Source: an uncultured Brevundimonas sp. (GTDB taxonomy: Bacteria; Pseudomonadota; Alphaproteobacteria; Caulobacterales; Caulobacteraceae). Taken from it: a stretch of 35,359 nucleotides of DNA. Position 1 is the stretch's first letter. Every line of letters starts with the position of its first letter. Location of the stretch: positions 1 to 35,359 of the forward strand of contig NZ_CAMZFB010000030.1 in assembly GCF_947305955.1 (NCBI RefSeq), in the 5' to 3' direction. The notes below the pieces were generated by a model that saw only the letters and a program-made list of their open reading frames with translations, searched no databases and was not told the origin of the DNA. Both the position numbers and the translations under genes were made by a program. Below are positions 1-10,018 of this stretch, piece by piece.

Positions 1-8
1 CCGGAGCG

Positions 9-62
9 GCCCTTTTTCTTGGTCGAAGTCAGACAAGAAAAAGGGCCCGCCGAAGCGGGCCC
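9..62 (-). terminator. Intrinsic terminator region of gyrB
   Basis: On the minus strand an 8-bp GC stem (GGGCCCGC / GCGGGCCC, 43-50 and 55-62, loop of four) is followed directly by TTTTTCTTG, a standard intrinsic terminator just after the gyrB stop. A second perfect 13-bp inverted repeat (9-21 with 34-46) overlaps it. It could form an alternative hairpin acting in the other direction for whatever lies left of the window. Confidence 0.85.
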
Positions 63-88
63 TTATCCGAGTACAGCCGATGACGGAT

Positions 89-2539
<2,451 letters not shown>

Positions 2540-2650
2540 TCAGGGTCCGTGGGTCGGACGGGGAAATGGCAACCTGATGGCCACCGGCTTCGTGACGCAA
2601 TTCACTACGTCCCGAAGCTCCCAACATATAGGAATTTTGAGGCAAAAAGC

Positions 2651-2674
2651 CAGCTTTTGACGGCTTTTAAGCTG
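2651..2674 (-). terminator. Possible weak terminator after recF
   Basis: On the minus strand CAGCTT and AAGCTG pair around a 12-nt loop and are followed by GCTTTTTG. The stem is only 6 bp and AT-rich, so it may be a partial terminator or attenuator between recF and gyrB. It sits in the 172-bp gap that must also hold any gyrB promoter. Confidence 0.3.
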
Positions 2675-2699
2675 CGAAAACCCTGCACCCCGAGTGGTC

Positions 2700-3824
2700 T
2701 TAGACGTCAAAGCCTCTGGGGCTGACAGAGACGAACTGGGCCCGTCCTTCCAGCGCCGAAAACAGGGGGCGTTCGGTGCCCGTCATAAAGGCCTGAAGGC
2801 CAAGGGCTTCGATCTCGTCGAACAGGGCCGCACGGCGGGCTTCATCGAGGTGGGCGGGGGCCTCGTCCAGCAACAGGACAGGCTTGGCCGTGCCCTCGGC
2901 CAGTCGTGCGGTCTGGGCAAGGATCAGGTTCAGCACCAGCGCCTTCTGCTCGCCGGATGATCCCTCGGCGGCGGGGCGGTTCTTTTCGCGGTGGATGGCG
3001 GTCAGGTCCGTGCGGTGCGGCCCGAACAGGCTGCGGCCCGCCGCGCCGTCACGGGCGCGGGCGCGGGCAAAGCCTTCGCCCAGCATGGACAGGATGTCGC
3101 TTTCGTCCGCTCCATCCTGCGCCATCTGTTCCGCGGGCCCCTCAAGGCCAAGGTCGGCGAGGGGGAAGGGGCGGTCGGCGCGGGCGTCGATGCCTTCCTG
3201 AAGGGCTTTCAGCGCGGCAACGCGGTTGACGGCCGCGCGCGCTCCCGCCTCGGACAGGCGAGCCTCCAGCGCATCCAGCCACAGGGGATCGGGCCGCACA
3301 TCTTCATTCGAGAGAAGGCGGATGCGCTCGCGAAGCGCCTTCTCATAGTTGGAGATGGCGGCGGCATGGTCGGGATTGGCGGCAAAGACCAGACGGTCGA
3401 AGAATTTGAGGCGGTCGGCGCGGGCGTCCGAGAACAGGCGATCCTGCTCGGGCGTGGCCCAGACGGGGCGCAAATGCTCCAGCATCCGGCCCGGTGCCGC
3501 CGTCTCTGCGTCGATGCGAACGATGCGGCGCGCGGACGGCCCCATGGTTTGAACGCCCGTGCCGATCCGGACCTCTCCGTCAGCGGTGTCCAGTGTGGTT
3601 GAGATACCCCACGGTCGGCCCATGGCCTCACCCGGTTCGCGGCGCCCCATCTCCGACGCCGTGGCCCCGCGCAACCCCTTGCCGGGGGTCAGCAGGCTGA
3701 TGGCTTCCAGCAGATTGGTCTTGCCCGAACCGTTCGGCCCGTACAGCACCACAGGCCCGCCGGACAGATCCAGACGCGCCGCGCTGTAGGAACGGAAATC
3801 AGTGATGGCGAGGGAGGTGATCAA
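2700..3824 (-). CDS. recF: DNA replication and repair protein RecF
   Basis: SMC-like ATPase that, with RecO and RecR, loads RecA at single-strand gaps. The 374-residue protein has Walker A GPNGSGKT at 29-36, the ABC signature SSGEQKALVLN, and Walker B PVLLLDEAPAHLD near the C-terminus, all in family order and at family length. The start is a TTG at 3822-3824: the product then begins MITSLAITDFRSY, as RecF proteins do, an in-frame stop lies upstream, and no ATG is available nearby. The Shine-Dalgarno is poor, which suggests low expression. It sits between dnaN and gyrB on the same strand, as in most bacteria, but is separated from dnaN by an opposite-strand gene pair. Confidence 0.96.
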   Translation of the reverse strand: MITSLAITDFRSYSAARLDLSGGPVVLYGPNGSGKTNLLEAISLLTPGKGLRGATASEMGRREPGEAMGRPWGISTTLDTADGEVRIGTGVQTMGPSARRIVRIDAETAAPGRMLEHLRPVWATPEQDRLFSDARADRLKFFDRLVFAANPDHAAAISNYEKALRERIRLLSNEDVRPDPLWLDALEARLSEAGARAAVNRVAALKALQEGIDARADRPFPLADLGLEGPAEQMAQDGADESDILSMLGEGFARARARDGAAGRSLFGPHRTDLTAIHREKNRPAAEGSSGEQKALVLNLILAQTARLAEGTAKPVLLLDEAPAHLDEARRAALFDEIEALGLQAFMTGTERPLFSALEGRAQFVSVSPRGFDV

Positions 3825-3980
3825 ACGGATTTCTGACGACCGATGCGGCGGGACGCGAGGAAGTTAGCCTATAGCTCAAGCCTCGCCGATACCCAACGCA
3901 TTGGAACCGTTGCCTTACGTTCCGCCTTCCGCTTTGTGCGGGCCGGATCTCTTCGGTGCCGCAAAGCGAAGGAGATCGAT

Positions 3981-4097
3981 ATGCAAGACATCCCCCGTCG
4001 GCCTCGGCCCCCCTATCCCCTTATCGCCATCATCTTTATGTTCCTGATAGCGGACCTGTTGCTTCTATTCCGGATGGGATCGGACATCCTGTTCTGA
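3981..4097 (+). CDS. 38-residue single-pass membrane peptide
   Basis: A small open frame beginning MQDIPRRPRPPYPLIAIIF, with a good AAGGAG ribosome-binding site 6 bp upstream (3969-3974) and a stop at 4095-4097. A short Arg/Pro-rich N-terminus is followed by one hydrophobic segment (about residues 14-32), so it would sit in the inner membrane with its basic end in the cytoplasm. The frame extends upstream to 3843, but the codons before 3981 look non-coding and the ribosome site fits the internal ATG. It ends 10 bp before the SemiSWEET gene and is probably cotranscribed with it. I do not recognise a family. A partner or stabilising role for the transporter is only an inference. Confidence 0.6.
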   Translation: MQDIPRRPRPPYPLIAIIFMFLIADLLLLFRMGSDILF

Positions 4098-4107
4098 TGT
4101 CAGGCCG

Positions 4108-4383
4108 ATGAGCTATACCGTCGCCAACATCATCGGCACCGCAGCGGCCCTGTGTTCTGTCACCAGCTTCGCGCCTCAGGCCTTCAAAATCTGGAAGTCG
4201 CGCGATGCCTCTTCTGTCAGCCTCAAAACCTATGCCCTGACGGTCACCTGCTTTGTGCTTTGGGTTGTGTACGGCGTCATGACGCAGGCGTGGCCGGTCA
4301 CCTTGGCCAACAGTTTCGCCCTGGTCATGTCGGCGATCGTGCTGACGATGAAATGGAAGTTCCGAGACCGGAAGCCGCAATGA
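4108..4383 (+). CDS. SemiSWEET-type sugar transporter (PQ-loop family)
   Basis: A 91-residue membrane protein with three predicted helices and the PQ-loop signature (SFAPQAFKIWKSRDASSVSL, about residues 20-39), the usual size for bacterial SemiSWEETs. These act as homodimers and move sugars such as sucrose or glucose down their gradient across the inner membrane. Helix 1 is about residues 5-25, helix 2 about 42-62 and helix 3 about 64-84. A short basic tail follows. The ATG at 4108 comes 10 bp after the stop of the small membrane peptide and has little Shine-Dalgarno of its own, so coupled translation is likely. It lies against the strand of the dnaA-gyrB block. The substrate cannot be read from sequence. 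Confidence 0.85.
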   Translation: MSYTVANIIGTAAALCSVTSFAPQAFKIWKSRDASSVSLKTYALTVTCFVLWVVYGVMTQAWPVTLANSFALVMSAIVLTMKWKFRDRKPQ

Positions 4384-4385
4384 AA

Positions 4386-4415
4386 ATGGCCCGCCCCGTT
4401 TCCGGTGCGGGCCAT
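4386..4415. terminator. Hairpin between SemiSWEET and dnaN
   Basis: ATGGCCCGC (4386-4394) pairs with GCGGGCCAT (4407-4415) around a 12-nt loop. On the minus strand it is followed by TTTCA, so it most likely ends dnaN transcription. On the plus strand the following bases are not T-rich. It lies between convergent stop codons. Confidence 0.55.
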
Positions 4416-4438
4416 AATCTATTGGCTCTGATGGCAGC

Positions 4439-5557
4439 TTAGACGCGCAGCGGCATCAGCACGTACTGAACACCGACGTCTGCCGGATCGAGCACCAGCG
4501 TGGGGCTGGCGGCGTCGGCGAATTTGAAGCTGGCGATCTCGCCGGTGATCTGGCCGGCGACGTCCAGCAGATAGCGGGCGTTGAAGCCGATTTCGAACGG
4601 CTCGTCCGAATAGCCGATTTCGACCTCTTCTTCGGCCTGACCGGCTTCCATGTTGCGGACGGTCAGTTTCACGCGGTCGTTGTCGAAGGCTAGCTTCACC
4701 GAGCGGCTCTTTTCAGCCGAGATGGTGGCAACGCGGTCAACGGCCTTGGCGAACAGGCTGTTGTCGATGTCGGCAGTGCGCTCGTTACCCTTAGGGATTA
4801 CCCGCAGGTAGTCGGGGAAGGCGCCGTCGATGACCTTGGAGGTCAGGCTGGCTTCGCCGAACTCGAAACGGATCTTCTGGGCCGAGACCTGAATTTCCAC
4901 CGGACCCGAACCATCGTCCAGCAGACGGCGGACCTGATCCACGGTCTTGCGCGGGACAATGACGCCCGGACCGCCCGCCGCACCTTCCGGCGCAGGGGTT
5001 TCCGCCAGTGCGAGACGGTGGCCGTCGGTGGCCACGGCGCGCAGCAGCGGGATGCCACCATCGGCGACGGTGTGCAGGTAGAGGCCGTTCAGATAATAGC
5101 GCGTTTCTTCGGTCGAGACGGCGAAACGGGTCTTGTCGATCAGGCGGGCCAGATCTTCCTTGGGCAGGGTGTAGCGCGCGCCCGAAGCCTCGTTCGACAT
5201 GACGGGGAAGTCGCCCGCCGGAAGGACCGGAAGATTGAAGCGCGAACGGCCAGCGGCCACCACCAGACGGGGGTCATCGCCCGAATAGGTCAGGCTGACC
5301 TCGGCACCGTCCGGCAGTTTGCGGACGATTTCGTACAGGGTGTGGGCCGGAGCCGTAATCTGGCCCTCGACGTTTACCTGCGCCTCGGCCTCATCGACCA
5401 TTTCCATGTCGAGGTCGGTCGCCGCGAACGACAGGCGGTCGCGGCCCGCCGTCAGCAGCACGTTCGACAGGATCGGAATAGTGTTGCGACGCTCGACGAC
5501 GCTCTGGACGTGGCCCAGTGCACGGAGAAGCGCGGAACGTTCGATAGTCAGCTGCAT
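4439..5557 (-). CDS. dnaN: DNA polymerase III sliding clamp, beta subunit
   Basis: The ring-shaped processivity clamp that tethers DNA polymerase III to DNA and binds other replication and repair partners. The 372-residue product spans the three clamp domains, starting MQLTIERSALLRALGHVQSV and ending with the typical C-terminal QYVLMPLRV. The motif IPILSNVLL near residue 27 and the LPKEDLARLIDKTRFAVS stretch are typical of the family. The ATG is at 5557 with a modest GGCGAG upstream. It is downstream of dnaA but separated by a strong dnaA terminator and has its own candidate promoter, so it is probably not transcribed only with dnaA. Confidence 0.97.
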   Translation of the reverse strand: MQLTIERSALLRALGHVQSVVERRNTIPILSNVLLTAGRDRLSFAATDLDMEMVDEAEAQVNVEGQITAPAHTLYEIVRKLPDGAEVSLTYSGDDPRLVVAAGRSRFNLPVLPAGDFPVMSNEASGARYTLPKEDLARLIDKTRFAVSTEETRYYLNGLYLHTVADGGIPLLRAVATDGHRLALAETPAPEGAAGGPGVIVPRKTVDQVRRLLDDGSGPVEIQVSAQKIRFEFGEASLTSKVIDGAFPDYLRVIPKGNERTADIDNSLFAKAVDRVATISAEKSRSVKLAFDNDRVKLTVRNMEAGQAEEEVEIGYSDEPFEIGFNARYLLDVAGQITGEIASFKFADAASPTLVLDPADVGVQYVLMPLRV

Positions 5558-5617
5558 ATGGTCTCGCCCGGTCGCGATCGGGATTGACGCCCCCGATCGA
5601 AATATATGGAGGACGAC

Positions 5618-5643
5618 ACTAGCGGATTGCGCGTCAGCCGCAA
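5618..5643 (-). promoter_or_regulatory. Candidate dnaN promoter
   Basis: The minus strand reads TTGCGG, 14 bases, then GCTAGT, resembling the Caulobacter housekeeping promoter (TTGACGS, 10-14 bp, GCTANAWC). It lies about 60 bp upstream of the dnaN ATG and downstream of the dnaA terminator, where a separate dnaN promoter would be expected. The match is partial. Confidence 0.4.
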
Positions 5644-5713
5644 CGTCTGAGACTTAACTTGGGGCGCCTACTCACGAAATCCACAGGCTCAGCGGCTCCT
5701 AGGCCACGAAAAA

Positions 5714-5739
5714 GGCCGCGCTTCAGGAAAAGCGCGGCC
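5714..5739 (-). terminator. Intrinsic terminator of dnaA
   Basis: A perfect 10-bp stem (GGCCGCGCTT 5714-5723, AAGCGCGGCC 5730-5739) with a 6-nt loop is followed on the minus strand by TTTTTCG. It is 25 bp past the dnaA stop and should separate dnaA from dnaN transcription. Confidence 0.85.
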
Positions 5740-5763
5740 GGATTTCGGTGAGGCAGGGAGGAC

Positions 5764-7242
5764 TTAGCCGCGCAGTTTGCGGGTTAGGGCCTCTACGTCA
5801 CGGGCGATCTGTTCGTCCTGCGACAGCATTTCCTCGATCTTGCGGACACCGTGCAGGACGGTGGTGTGGTCACGGCCACCGAAGCGACGGCCGATGTCCG
5901 GATAGGAACGGGTGGTGTGCTGCTTGCACAGATACATGGCGATCTGGCGCGGACGGGCGATGGCACGGGTGCGGCGCTCGCTCAGCAGGTCGGCCTGTTT
6001 CAGGTTGAAATGCTCGGCGACGGTCTTCTGGATTTCGTCGACAGTGATGCGACGCTCCGGACCACCGCGCATCGAGGTGCCCAGCAGGGACTGGACTTCT
6101 TCGACGGTCAGGCTCGACAGGCGGGCACCGGCAACGGCGGCCAGGGTGTTCACGGCGCCTTCCAGTTCACGCATGGAGCCCGGCGTACGGTCCACCATGT
6201 GTTCCAGAACTTCCGGACGGGCCTCGCCGGCGACGACACCCAGCTTGGCAAGGGCGCGCAGGCGGCTTTGGGCCACGGCGACCTTGAGGGTGCGGTCAGC
6301 GGCTTCGACCGGGCAGGTCAGGCCGGCAGCGAGGTGGCTGCGAAGACGCGGTTCGATATCGGTCAGGGCCACCGGCGCGCGGTCAGCCGACAGAACGATG
6401 CGCTTGCCGTCCTCGATCAGCGAGGTCAGGGTGTTCAGCAGTTCTTCCTGGGTGGAAGCCTTGCCGCCCACGAACTGGACGTCGTCGATCAGCAGCATGT
6501 CGGCGGTGCGAAGGCTGTCCTTGAAGGCCGCGGTCGAGCGGTCTTGCATGGCGCGCACGAAGGTCGACAGGAAACGCTCGGCGGTCAGGTAGATGACCTT
6601 GGCGTTCGGACGCAGGCGCTGGGCTTCCCAGGCGATGGCGTTCAACAGGTGGGTCTTGCCGTAGCCGTACGGGCCGCAGAAGAACACCGGATTGAAGTGG
6701 CCGTCAGCCCACGAGGCGACTTGTTTGGCGATGGCCAGAGCAAAGGCGTTGCCGTGGCCCTCGACAAAGGTGTCGAAGGTCAGGCGCTCTTGCAGGCCAG
6801 CGGCACGGACGGCGCGGGCGCTGTCGACCGAAGGGGCAAAGGTCGGCGCAGCCGGAGCCGCGGCAGGCGCGGTGCTGATGGAGTTCAGACGCGGCACTTC
6901 GCGCGCGGCCGACGGCAGGATCGAACCCACCTCGGCACGGCAGCGGACGTCCAGACGGCGCGACAGGCCATCCAGGCCCAGCCACAGCTCGTTCATGCGA
7001 CGCAGCGCGTTTTGGCGAACCCAGTCCCGCGCATAGGCGGTGGGCGTCACGAGGATGAGATTGCCCTGTGCATCCACACGTACCGCCGAAGGGGCGATAT
7101 AGGAGCTATAGGGGCCATCTCCGATTTCCGCTTTCAAGCGGTCTGCAGCTTCATTCCAGATCCGGTCCGGATCGGTCATCTGCCCCATTGCAACGCCCCC
7201 AATCATTATAGAGTCACCCGCCAGAGTTATTTCGTCATTCAC
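5764..7242 (-). CDS. dnaA: Chromosomal replication initiator DnaA
   Basis: AAA+ ATPase that binds DnaA boxes and melts the origin. In Caulobacterales it is also a transcription regulator. In 492-residue numbering: domain I about 25-100, a variable Ala/Pro linker (about 110-145), Walker A GPYGYGKT at 190-197, Walker B LLIDDVQF near 250, the GSMRELEGA box with Arg358, and the DNA-binding signature GGRDHTTVLHG near 455-465. Lys196 and Arg358 fall within one position of Caulobacter Lys195 and Arg357, which supports this start. The start codon would be GTG (7240-7242) with a distant GAAGG. In-frame ATGs at 7204-7206 and 7177-7179 are alternatives, and the first of these has GGGTGA 8 bp upstream. 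So the N-terminus is uncertain by up to 21 residues. Confidence 0.96.
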   Translation of the reverse strand: MNDEITLAGDSIMIGGVAMGQMTDPDRIWNEAADRLKAEIGDGPYSSYIAPSAVRVDAQGNLILVTPTAYARDWVRQNALRRMNELWLGLDGLSRRLDVRCRAEVGSILPSAAREVPRLNSISTAPAAAPAAPTFAPSVDSARAVRAAGLQERLTFDTFVEGHGNAFALAIAKQVASWADGHFNPVFFCGPYGYGKTHLLNAIAWEAQRLRPNAKVIYLTAERFLSTFVRAMQDRSTAAFKDSLRTADMLLIDDVQFVGGKASTQEELLNTLTSLIEDGKRIVLSADRAPVALTDIEPRLRSHLAAGLTCPVEAADRTLKVAVAQSRLRALAKLGVVAGEARPEVLEHMVDRTPGSMRELEGAVNTLAAVAGARLSSLTVEEVQSLLGTSMRGGPERRITVDEIQKTVAEHFNLKQADLLSERRTRAIARPRQIAMYLCKQHTTRSYPDIGRRFGGRDHTTVLHGVRKIEEMLSQDEQIARDVEALTRKLRG

Positions 7243-7413
7243 CGTTGCAGCGCGCCTTCAGGAGCTGACATCAGGGACGACTTCTCCTGTCACGCCAAAC
7301 ATACATTTGGCGCGTGGGGTCGTTCTCACAGACAGACATCTCCGCCGAGGGAAACCTTTGATTTCTCTCGTTCTTCATCCTTGGGGATGGAAGTGCGTTA
7401 CCCCTTGAACTTA

Positions 7414-7435
7414 CTCAGCGGGCCGCGGGAATCAA
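7414..7435 (-). promoter_or_regulatory. Tentative dnaA promoter overlapping a GANTC site
   Basis: On the minus strand TTGATTC (7429-7435) and GCTGAG (7414-7419) are separated by 9 bp and loosely resemble a Caulobacter-type -35/-10 pair. The GATTC inside the -35-like element is itself a GANTC site. Use of this promoter would give a leader of about 170-200 nt before dnaA. The match is weak. Confidence 0.25.
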
Positions 7436-7476
7436 CGTGGATTCCGACTCATTTCTGCACTTAAATTTGTTGACTC
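7429..7476. promoter_or_regulatory. Cluster of four GANTC (CcrM-type) sites upstream of dnaA
   Basis: GANTC occurs at 7429-7433, 7440-7444, 7446-7450 and 7472-7476, and once more at 7211-7215 near the dnaA start. In Caulobacterales GANTC is methylated by CcrM, and the methylation state affects dnaA transcription. I infer a cell-cycle control region; the methylation is not visible in sequence. Confidence 0.6.
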
Positions 7477-7567
7477 GCGCAAACCCCCGTCAGGATTAGA
7501 GAAAAGGTATTTTTTTGCGGAGACGGCCTGCAAAATGTGCCGGGTACGGGGCATTGCAGACAGCAAG

Positions 7568-7597
7568 AAGGCGAGACAGCAAACGCCATCTCGCCTT
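7568..7597 (-). terminator. Likely rpsT terminator hairpin
   Basis: AAGGCGAGA (7568-7576) pairs perfectly with TCTCGCCTT (7589-7597) around a 12-nt loop. On the minus strand the hairpin is followed by CTTGCTGTCT, a poor U-tract, so termination may be partial. It is the longest stem downstream of rpsT. Confidence 0.4.
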
Positions 7598-7620
7598 TGA
7601 AATCGTTCGATTTTCTTGCA

Positions 7621-7681
7621 ATACCCGTATCACGGGTATTTACGCTACGGTACGTAACCTATGCCGATTTTTACATCGGCA
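7621..7681. repeat. Two short perfect hairpins just downstream of rpsT
   Basis: ATACCCGT-ATC-ACGGGTAT (7621-7639) and TGCCGAT-N6-ATCGGCA (7662-7681) are perfect 8-bp and 7-bp stems about 22 bp apart. Neither has a U-tract on the minus strand. They may protect the 3' end of the rpsT transcript from exonucleases or be protein sites. Confidence 0.4.
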
Positions 7682-7692
7682 CGGAGACGGAC

Positions 7693-7962
7693 TTAAGCGG
7701 CCGACAGCTTCTTCAGCTGGGCAGCCAGACGGCTGACCTTACGCGAGCCGGTGTTCTTGTGAACGACGCCCTTCGAGACGGCGCGCATCAGTTCCGACTG
7801 AGCGGTGATGAAAGCGGCCTTAGCAGCTTCCACGTCGCCGCCGGTGACGGCTTCTTGGAATTTGCGCAGGTAGGTACGCACGCGGGTGCGGCGAGCCTTG
7901 TTCACTGCAGTCCGCGCTTCGATCTTGCGGATCGCCTTGCGGGCGCCGGCGTTGTTAGCCAT
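7693..7962 (-). CDS. rpsT: 30S ribosomal protein S20
   Basis: Small basic protein that binds 16S rRNA early in 30S assembly. The 89-residue product begins [18 protein letters not shown] and shows the family's [14 protein letters not shown] helix, [24 protein letters not shown] and an all-helical, Lys/Arg-rich composition. The ATG at 7962 has GAAGG about 10 bp upstream. It lies just upstream of dnaA and downstream of mutM-echA, a neighbourhood shared by many alphaproteobacteria. A near-consensus promoter about 70 bp upstream shows that it is transcribed from its own start. Confidence 0.97.
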   Translation of the reverse strand: MANNAGARKAIRKIEARTAVNKARRTRVRTYLRKFQEAVTGGDVEAAKAAFITAQSELMRAVSKGVVHKNTGSRKVSRLAAQLKKLSAA

Positions 7963-8034
7963 TTGAAAAACCTTCGAACGATAAGCGCCACAAGCTGTGA
8001 AAGCCTACGGCGATGAAATCTCAAGAGCGGGCGG

Positions 8035-8062
8035 CTATAGCGGAAACCCTGTAATCGGTCAA
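8035..8062 (-). promoter_or_regulatory. rpsT promoter, Caulobacter sigma-73 type
   Basis: The minus strand reads TTGACCG, a 14-bp spacer, then GCTATAGC, a near-perfect match to the Caulobacter housekeeping promoter (TTGACGS, 10-14 bp, GCTANAWC). Transcription would start near 8027, giving a leader of about 65 nt before the rpsT ATG. Confidence 0.75.
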
Positions 8063-8130
8063 CGCAATGCCACCGGAATTGAGTCGGGACGGGGATTCAA
8101 GCCCTGCCGCCCCGACAGGTGTGGAGCCTT

Positions 8131-8916
8131 TTAGCGGCTGGTGAAGGCCGGCTTACGCTTCTCGATAAAGGCCGCCATGCCTTCCTTCTGGTCCTCGAAC
8201 GCGAACAGCGAGTGGAACAGGCGGCGCTCGAACTGCAGACCTTGGGCGAGGGTGGTCTCGAAGGCGGCGTTGACCAGTTCCTTGTTGGCCATGACGGCCA
8301 GCGGCGACTGGGAGGCAATCTTGGCGGCAGCCTTGCGGGCCTCGTCCAGCAGTTCCTCAGCCGATACCACGCGCGACACCAGACCGGCACGCTCGGCCTC
8401 GGCGGCGTCGATCATGCGGGCGGTCAGGCACATGTCCATGGCCTTGGCCTTGCCCACGGCGCGGGTCAGGCGCTGCGAGCCACCGATGCCCGGCGCGACG
8501 CCGAGGTTGATCTCTGGCTGGCCGAATTTGGCGGTGTCGGAGGCGATGATGAAGTCGCACAGCATGGCCAGTTCGCAGCCACCGCCCAGTGCATAGCCCG
8601 AGACGGCTGCGATGATCGGCTTGCGGAAGCTGGCCACGCGGTCGTGGGCGCGGGCGAAGAAGTTTTCCAGATACATCTGGGCGTACGACTTGTCCGACAT
8701 CTCCTTGATGTCGGCCCCTGCGGCAAAGGCCTTGGCCGAACCGGTCAGGATGACGGCGCGGATGCTGTCATCGGTGGCGGCGGCCTCGAGGAAGTCGCCC
8801 AGCTCGCCCAGCAGTTGCGAGTTCAGCGCGTTCAGCGCTTCGGGACGGTTCAGGGTGACGACGGCGTATCCGTCGTCATGACGCTCGACCAGCAGGGTGG
8901 AATAGGTGTCGGCCAC
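8131..8916 (-). CDS. Enoyl-CoA hydratase
   Basis: Crotonase-family enzyme that hydrates trans-2-enoyl-CoA to 3-hydroxyacyl-CoA in fatty-acid beta-oxidation, in the cytoplasm. The 261-residue length is typical. The oxyanion-hole and catalytic segments are clear: GADIKEM (67-73), [14 protein letters not shown] with Glu115, and [16 protein letters not shown] with Glu135. These are the two catalytic glutamates of true hydratases. The start is GTG at 8914-8916, with a strong AAGGAG 8 bp before it. It lies 84 bp downstream of mutM on the same strand, and mutM-echA-rpsT-dnaA is a common alphaproteobacterial order. The exact chain-length preference cannot be read from sequence. Confidence 0.93.
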   Translation of the reverse strand: MADTYSTLLVERHDDGYAVVTLNRPEALNALNSQLLGELGDFLEAAATDDSIRAVILTGSAKAFAAGADIKEMSDKSYAQMYLENFFARAHDRVASFRKPIIAAVSGYALGGGCELAMLCDFIIASDTAKFGQPEINLGVAPGIGGSQRLTRAVGKAKAMDMCLTARMIDAAEAERAGLVSRVVSAEELLDEARKAAAKIASQSPLAVMANKELVNAAFETTLAQGLQFERRLFHSLFAFEDQKEGMAAFIEKRKPAFTSR

Positions 8917-9000
8917 AGATGGCTCTCCTTATTCATTTATACGGGCGAAGGTTTAGACCGTCCGGCGAACGGCACAACCTGTTTATGGTCAGGGGCTGGC

Positions 9001-9864
9001 TCAGCCCTTCTGGCAACGCGGACAGTAGAAGGTCGAGCGGCCACCCTGCACGATGCGGGCAACGGTGCCCTTACAGCCTTCGGTGCGGCAGGCTTCGCCC
9101 TCGCGGCCATAGACATCGAAACTGTGCTGGAAATAGCCCTGCCCGCCTTCGACATTGGCAAAGTCCTTGAGGGTCGAGCCACCGGCGCGGATGGCGTCGT
9201 TCAGGACATTGCGGACTTCTGTCGCCAGTCGCTCCAGCTTGGGCCGCGACACGGCCCCTGCGGCGGTGGTGGGGGCGATGCGCGCGCGGTAAAGTGCCTC
9301 GCACACATAGATATTGCCCAGCCCTGCCACGATCTTCTGATCCAGCAGGCTGACCTTGATATTCTGTTTGCGGCCCTTGAAGGCCTCGACCAGATGGCTG
9401 CCCGAAAAACTGTTGCCGAGAGGTTCCGGCCCCAGATCCTTGAACCAGGGGTGGTTTTCCACCTGATCGGTCGCGATCAGGCCCATGAAGCCGAAACGGC
9501 GCGCGTCGGCATAGCCCAGTCGGGTCAGCACACCATCCTTGTCGGCACAGGCGACGAAATGTTCGTGCGGGCCTTGGGTGGGGACGACATCCTCGAACGT
9601 TCCCAATGGATCGCCATCCAGCGTGAACCGGCCCGTCATGCCAAGGTGGGTGACCCACGTCTCGCCCGTGGACAGGGGCATCAGCAGATATTTGGCGCGG
9701 CGGTCCACCCGCAGGACGGTCGCCCCGTCCAGACGTTCGGCAAACCGATCCGGAAAGGGAAAGCGAAGGTCGGGGCGGCGGTGCAGCGAGCGTTTCAGCG
9801 TCGCGCCTTCCAGCACAGGCGTCAGACCCCGTCTGACGGTCTCGACCTCGGGTAGTTCGGGCAT
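9001..9864 (-). CDS. mutM: Formamidopyrimidine-DNA glycosylase (Fpg/MutM)
   Basis: Bifunctional glycosylase/AP lyase that removes 8-oxoguanine and FaPy lesions. The product of 287 residues starts MPELPEVETVRRGL, giving the catalytic Pro2 (Schiff base) and Glu3. Other family marks are HLGMTGRF, DARRFGFM, and the C-terminal zinc finger C-x4-C-x16-C-x2-C ending CPRCQKG. The GGSTLKDFANVEGGQGYFQ stretch before the finger is also typical. The ATG at 9864 has an AAGGAG site. It heads the minus-strand block leading into echA and rpsT and is divergent from the OPT transporter. Confidence 0.97.
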   Translation of the reverse strand: MPELPEVETVRRGLTPVLEGATLKRSLHRRPDLRFPFPDRFAERLDGATVLRVDRRAKYLLMPLSTGETWVTHLGMTGRFTLDGDPLGTFEDVVPTQGPHEHFVACADKDGVLTRLGYADARRFGFMGLIATDQVENHPWFKDLGPEPLGNSFSGSHLVEAFKGRKQNIKVSLLDQKIVAGLGNIYVCEALYRARIAPTTAAGAVSRPKLERLATEVRNVLNDAIRAGGSTLKDFANVEGGQGYFQHSFDVYGREGEACRTEGCKGTVARIVQGGRSTFYCPRCQKG

Positions 9865-10018
9865 GGTTTCTCCTTCGCTAGGGGGAACCTAATGTCCCGA
9901 AGCGCAGGGTTGAAGAACCGGTCTGATATATCGTTGTCATTACGCCGAATTCGCGGTTAGCGTGCGCTCAATCATATCGGAGCGCGGTCCATGCGCTCCG
10001 GGATCAAGGATAATGTCC

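Larger units (their letters stand above)
7243..7692. other. 450-bp gene-free region between rpsT and dnaA
   Basis: No convincing gene lies here. The half nearest dnaA holds the GANTC cluster and presumably the dnaA promoter and leader. The half nearest rpsT is relatively AT-rich and holds a run of seven T (about 7510-7516) and several inverted repeats (7528-7559, 7568-7597, 7621-7639, 7662-7681). I found no consensus DnaA box (TTATCCACA) on either strand, so I do not call it the replication origin. Confidence 0.6.

Noticed and set aside
5677..5685. DnaA-box-like AAATCCACA upstream of dnaN
   Set aside because: It matches seven of nine positions but stands alone with no companion boxes. A single such match is expected by chance in a window this size.
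7243..7692. Replication origin beside dnaA
   Set aside because: No consensus DnaA box is present on either strand here, only weak 6-7 of 9 matches. In Caulobacter the origin lies near hemE some kilobases away. The region looks like a promoter and leader, not an origin.
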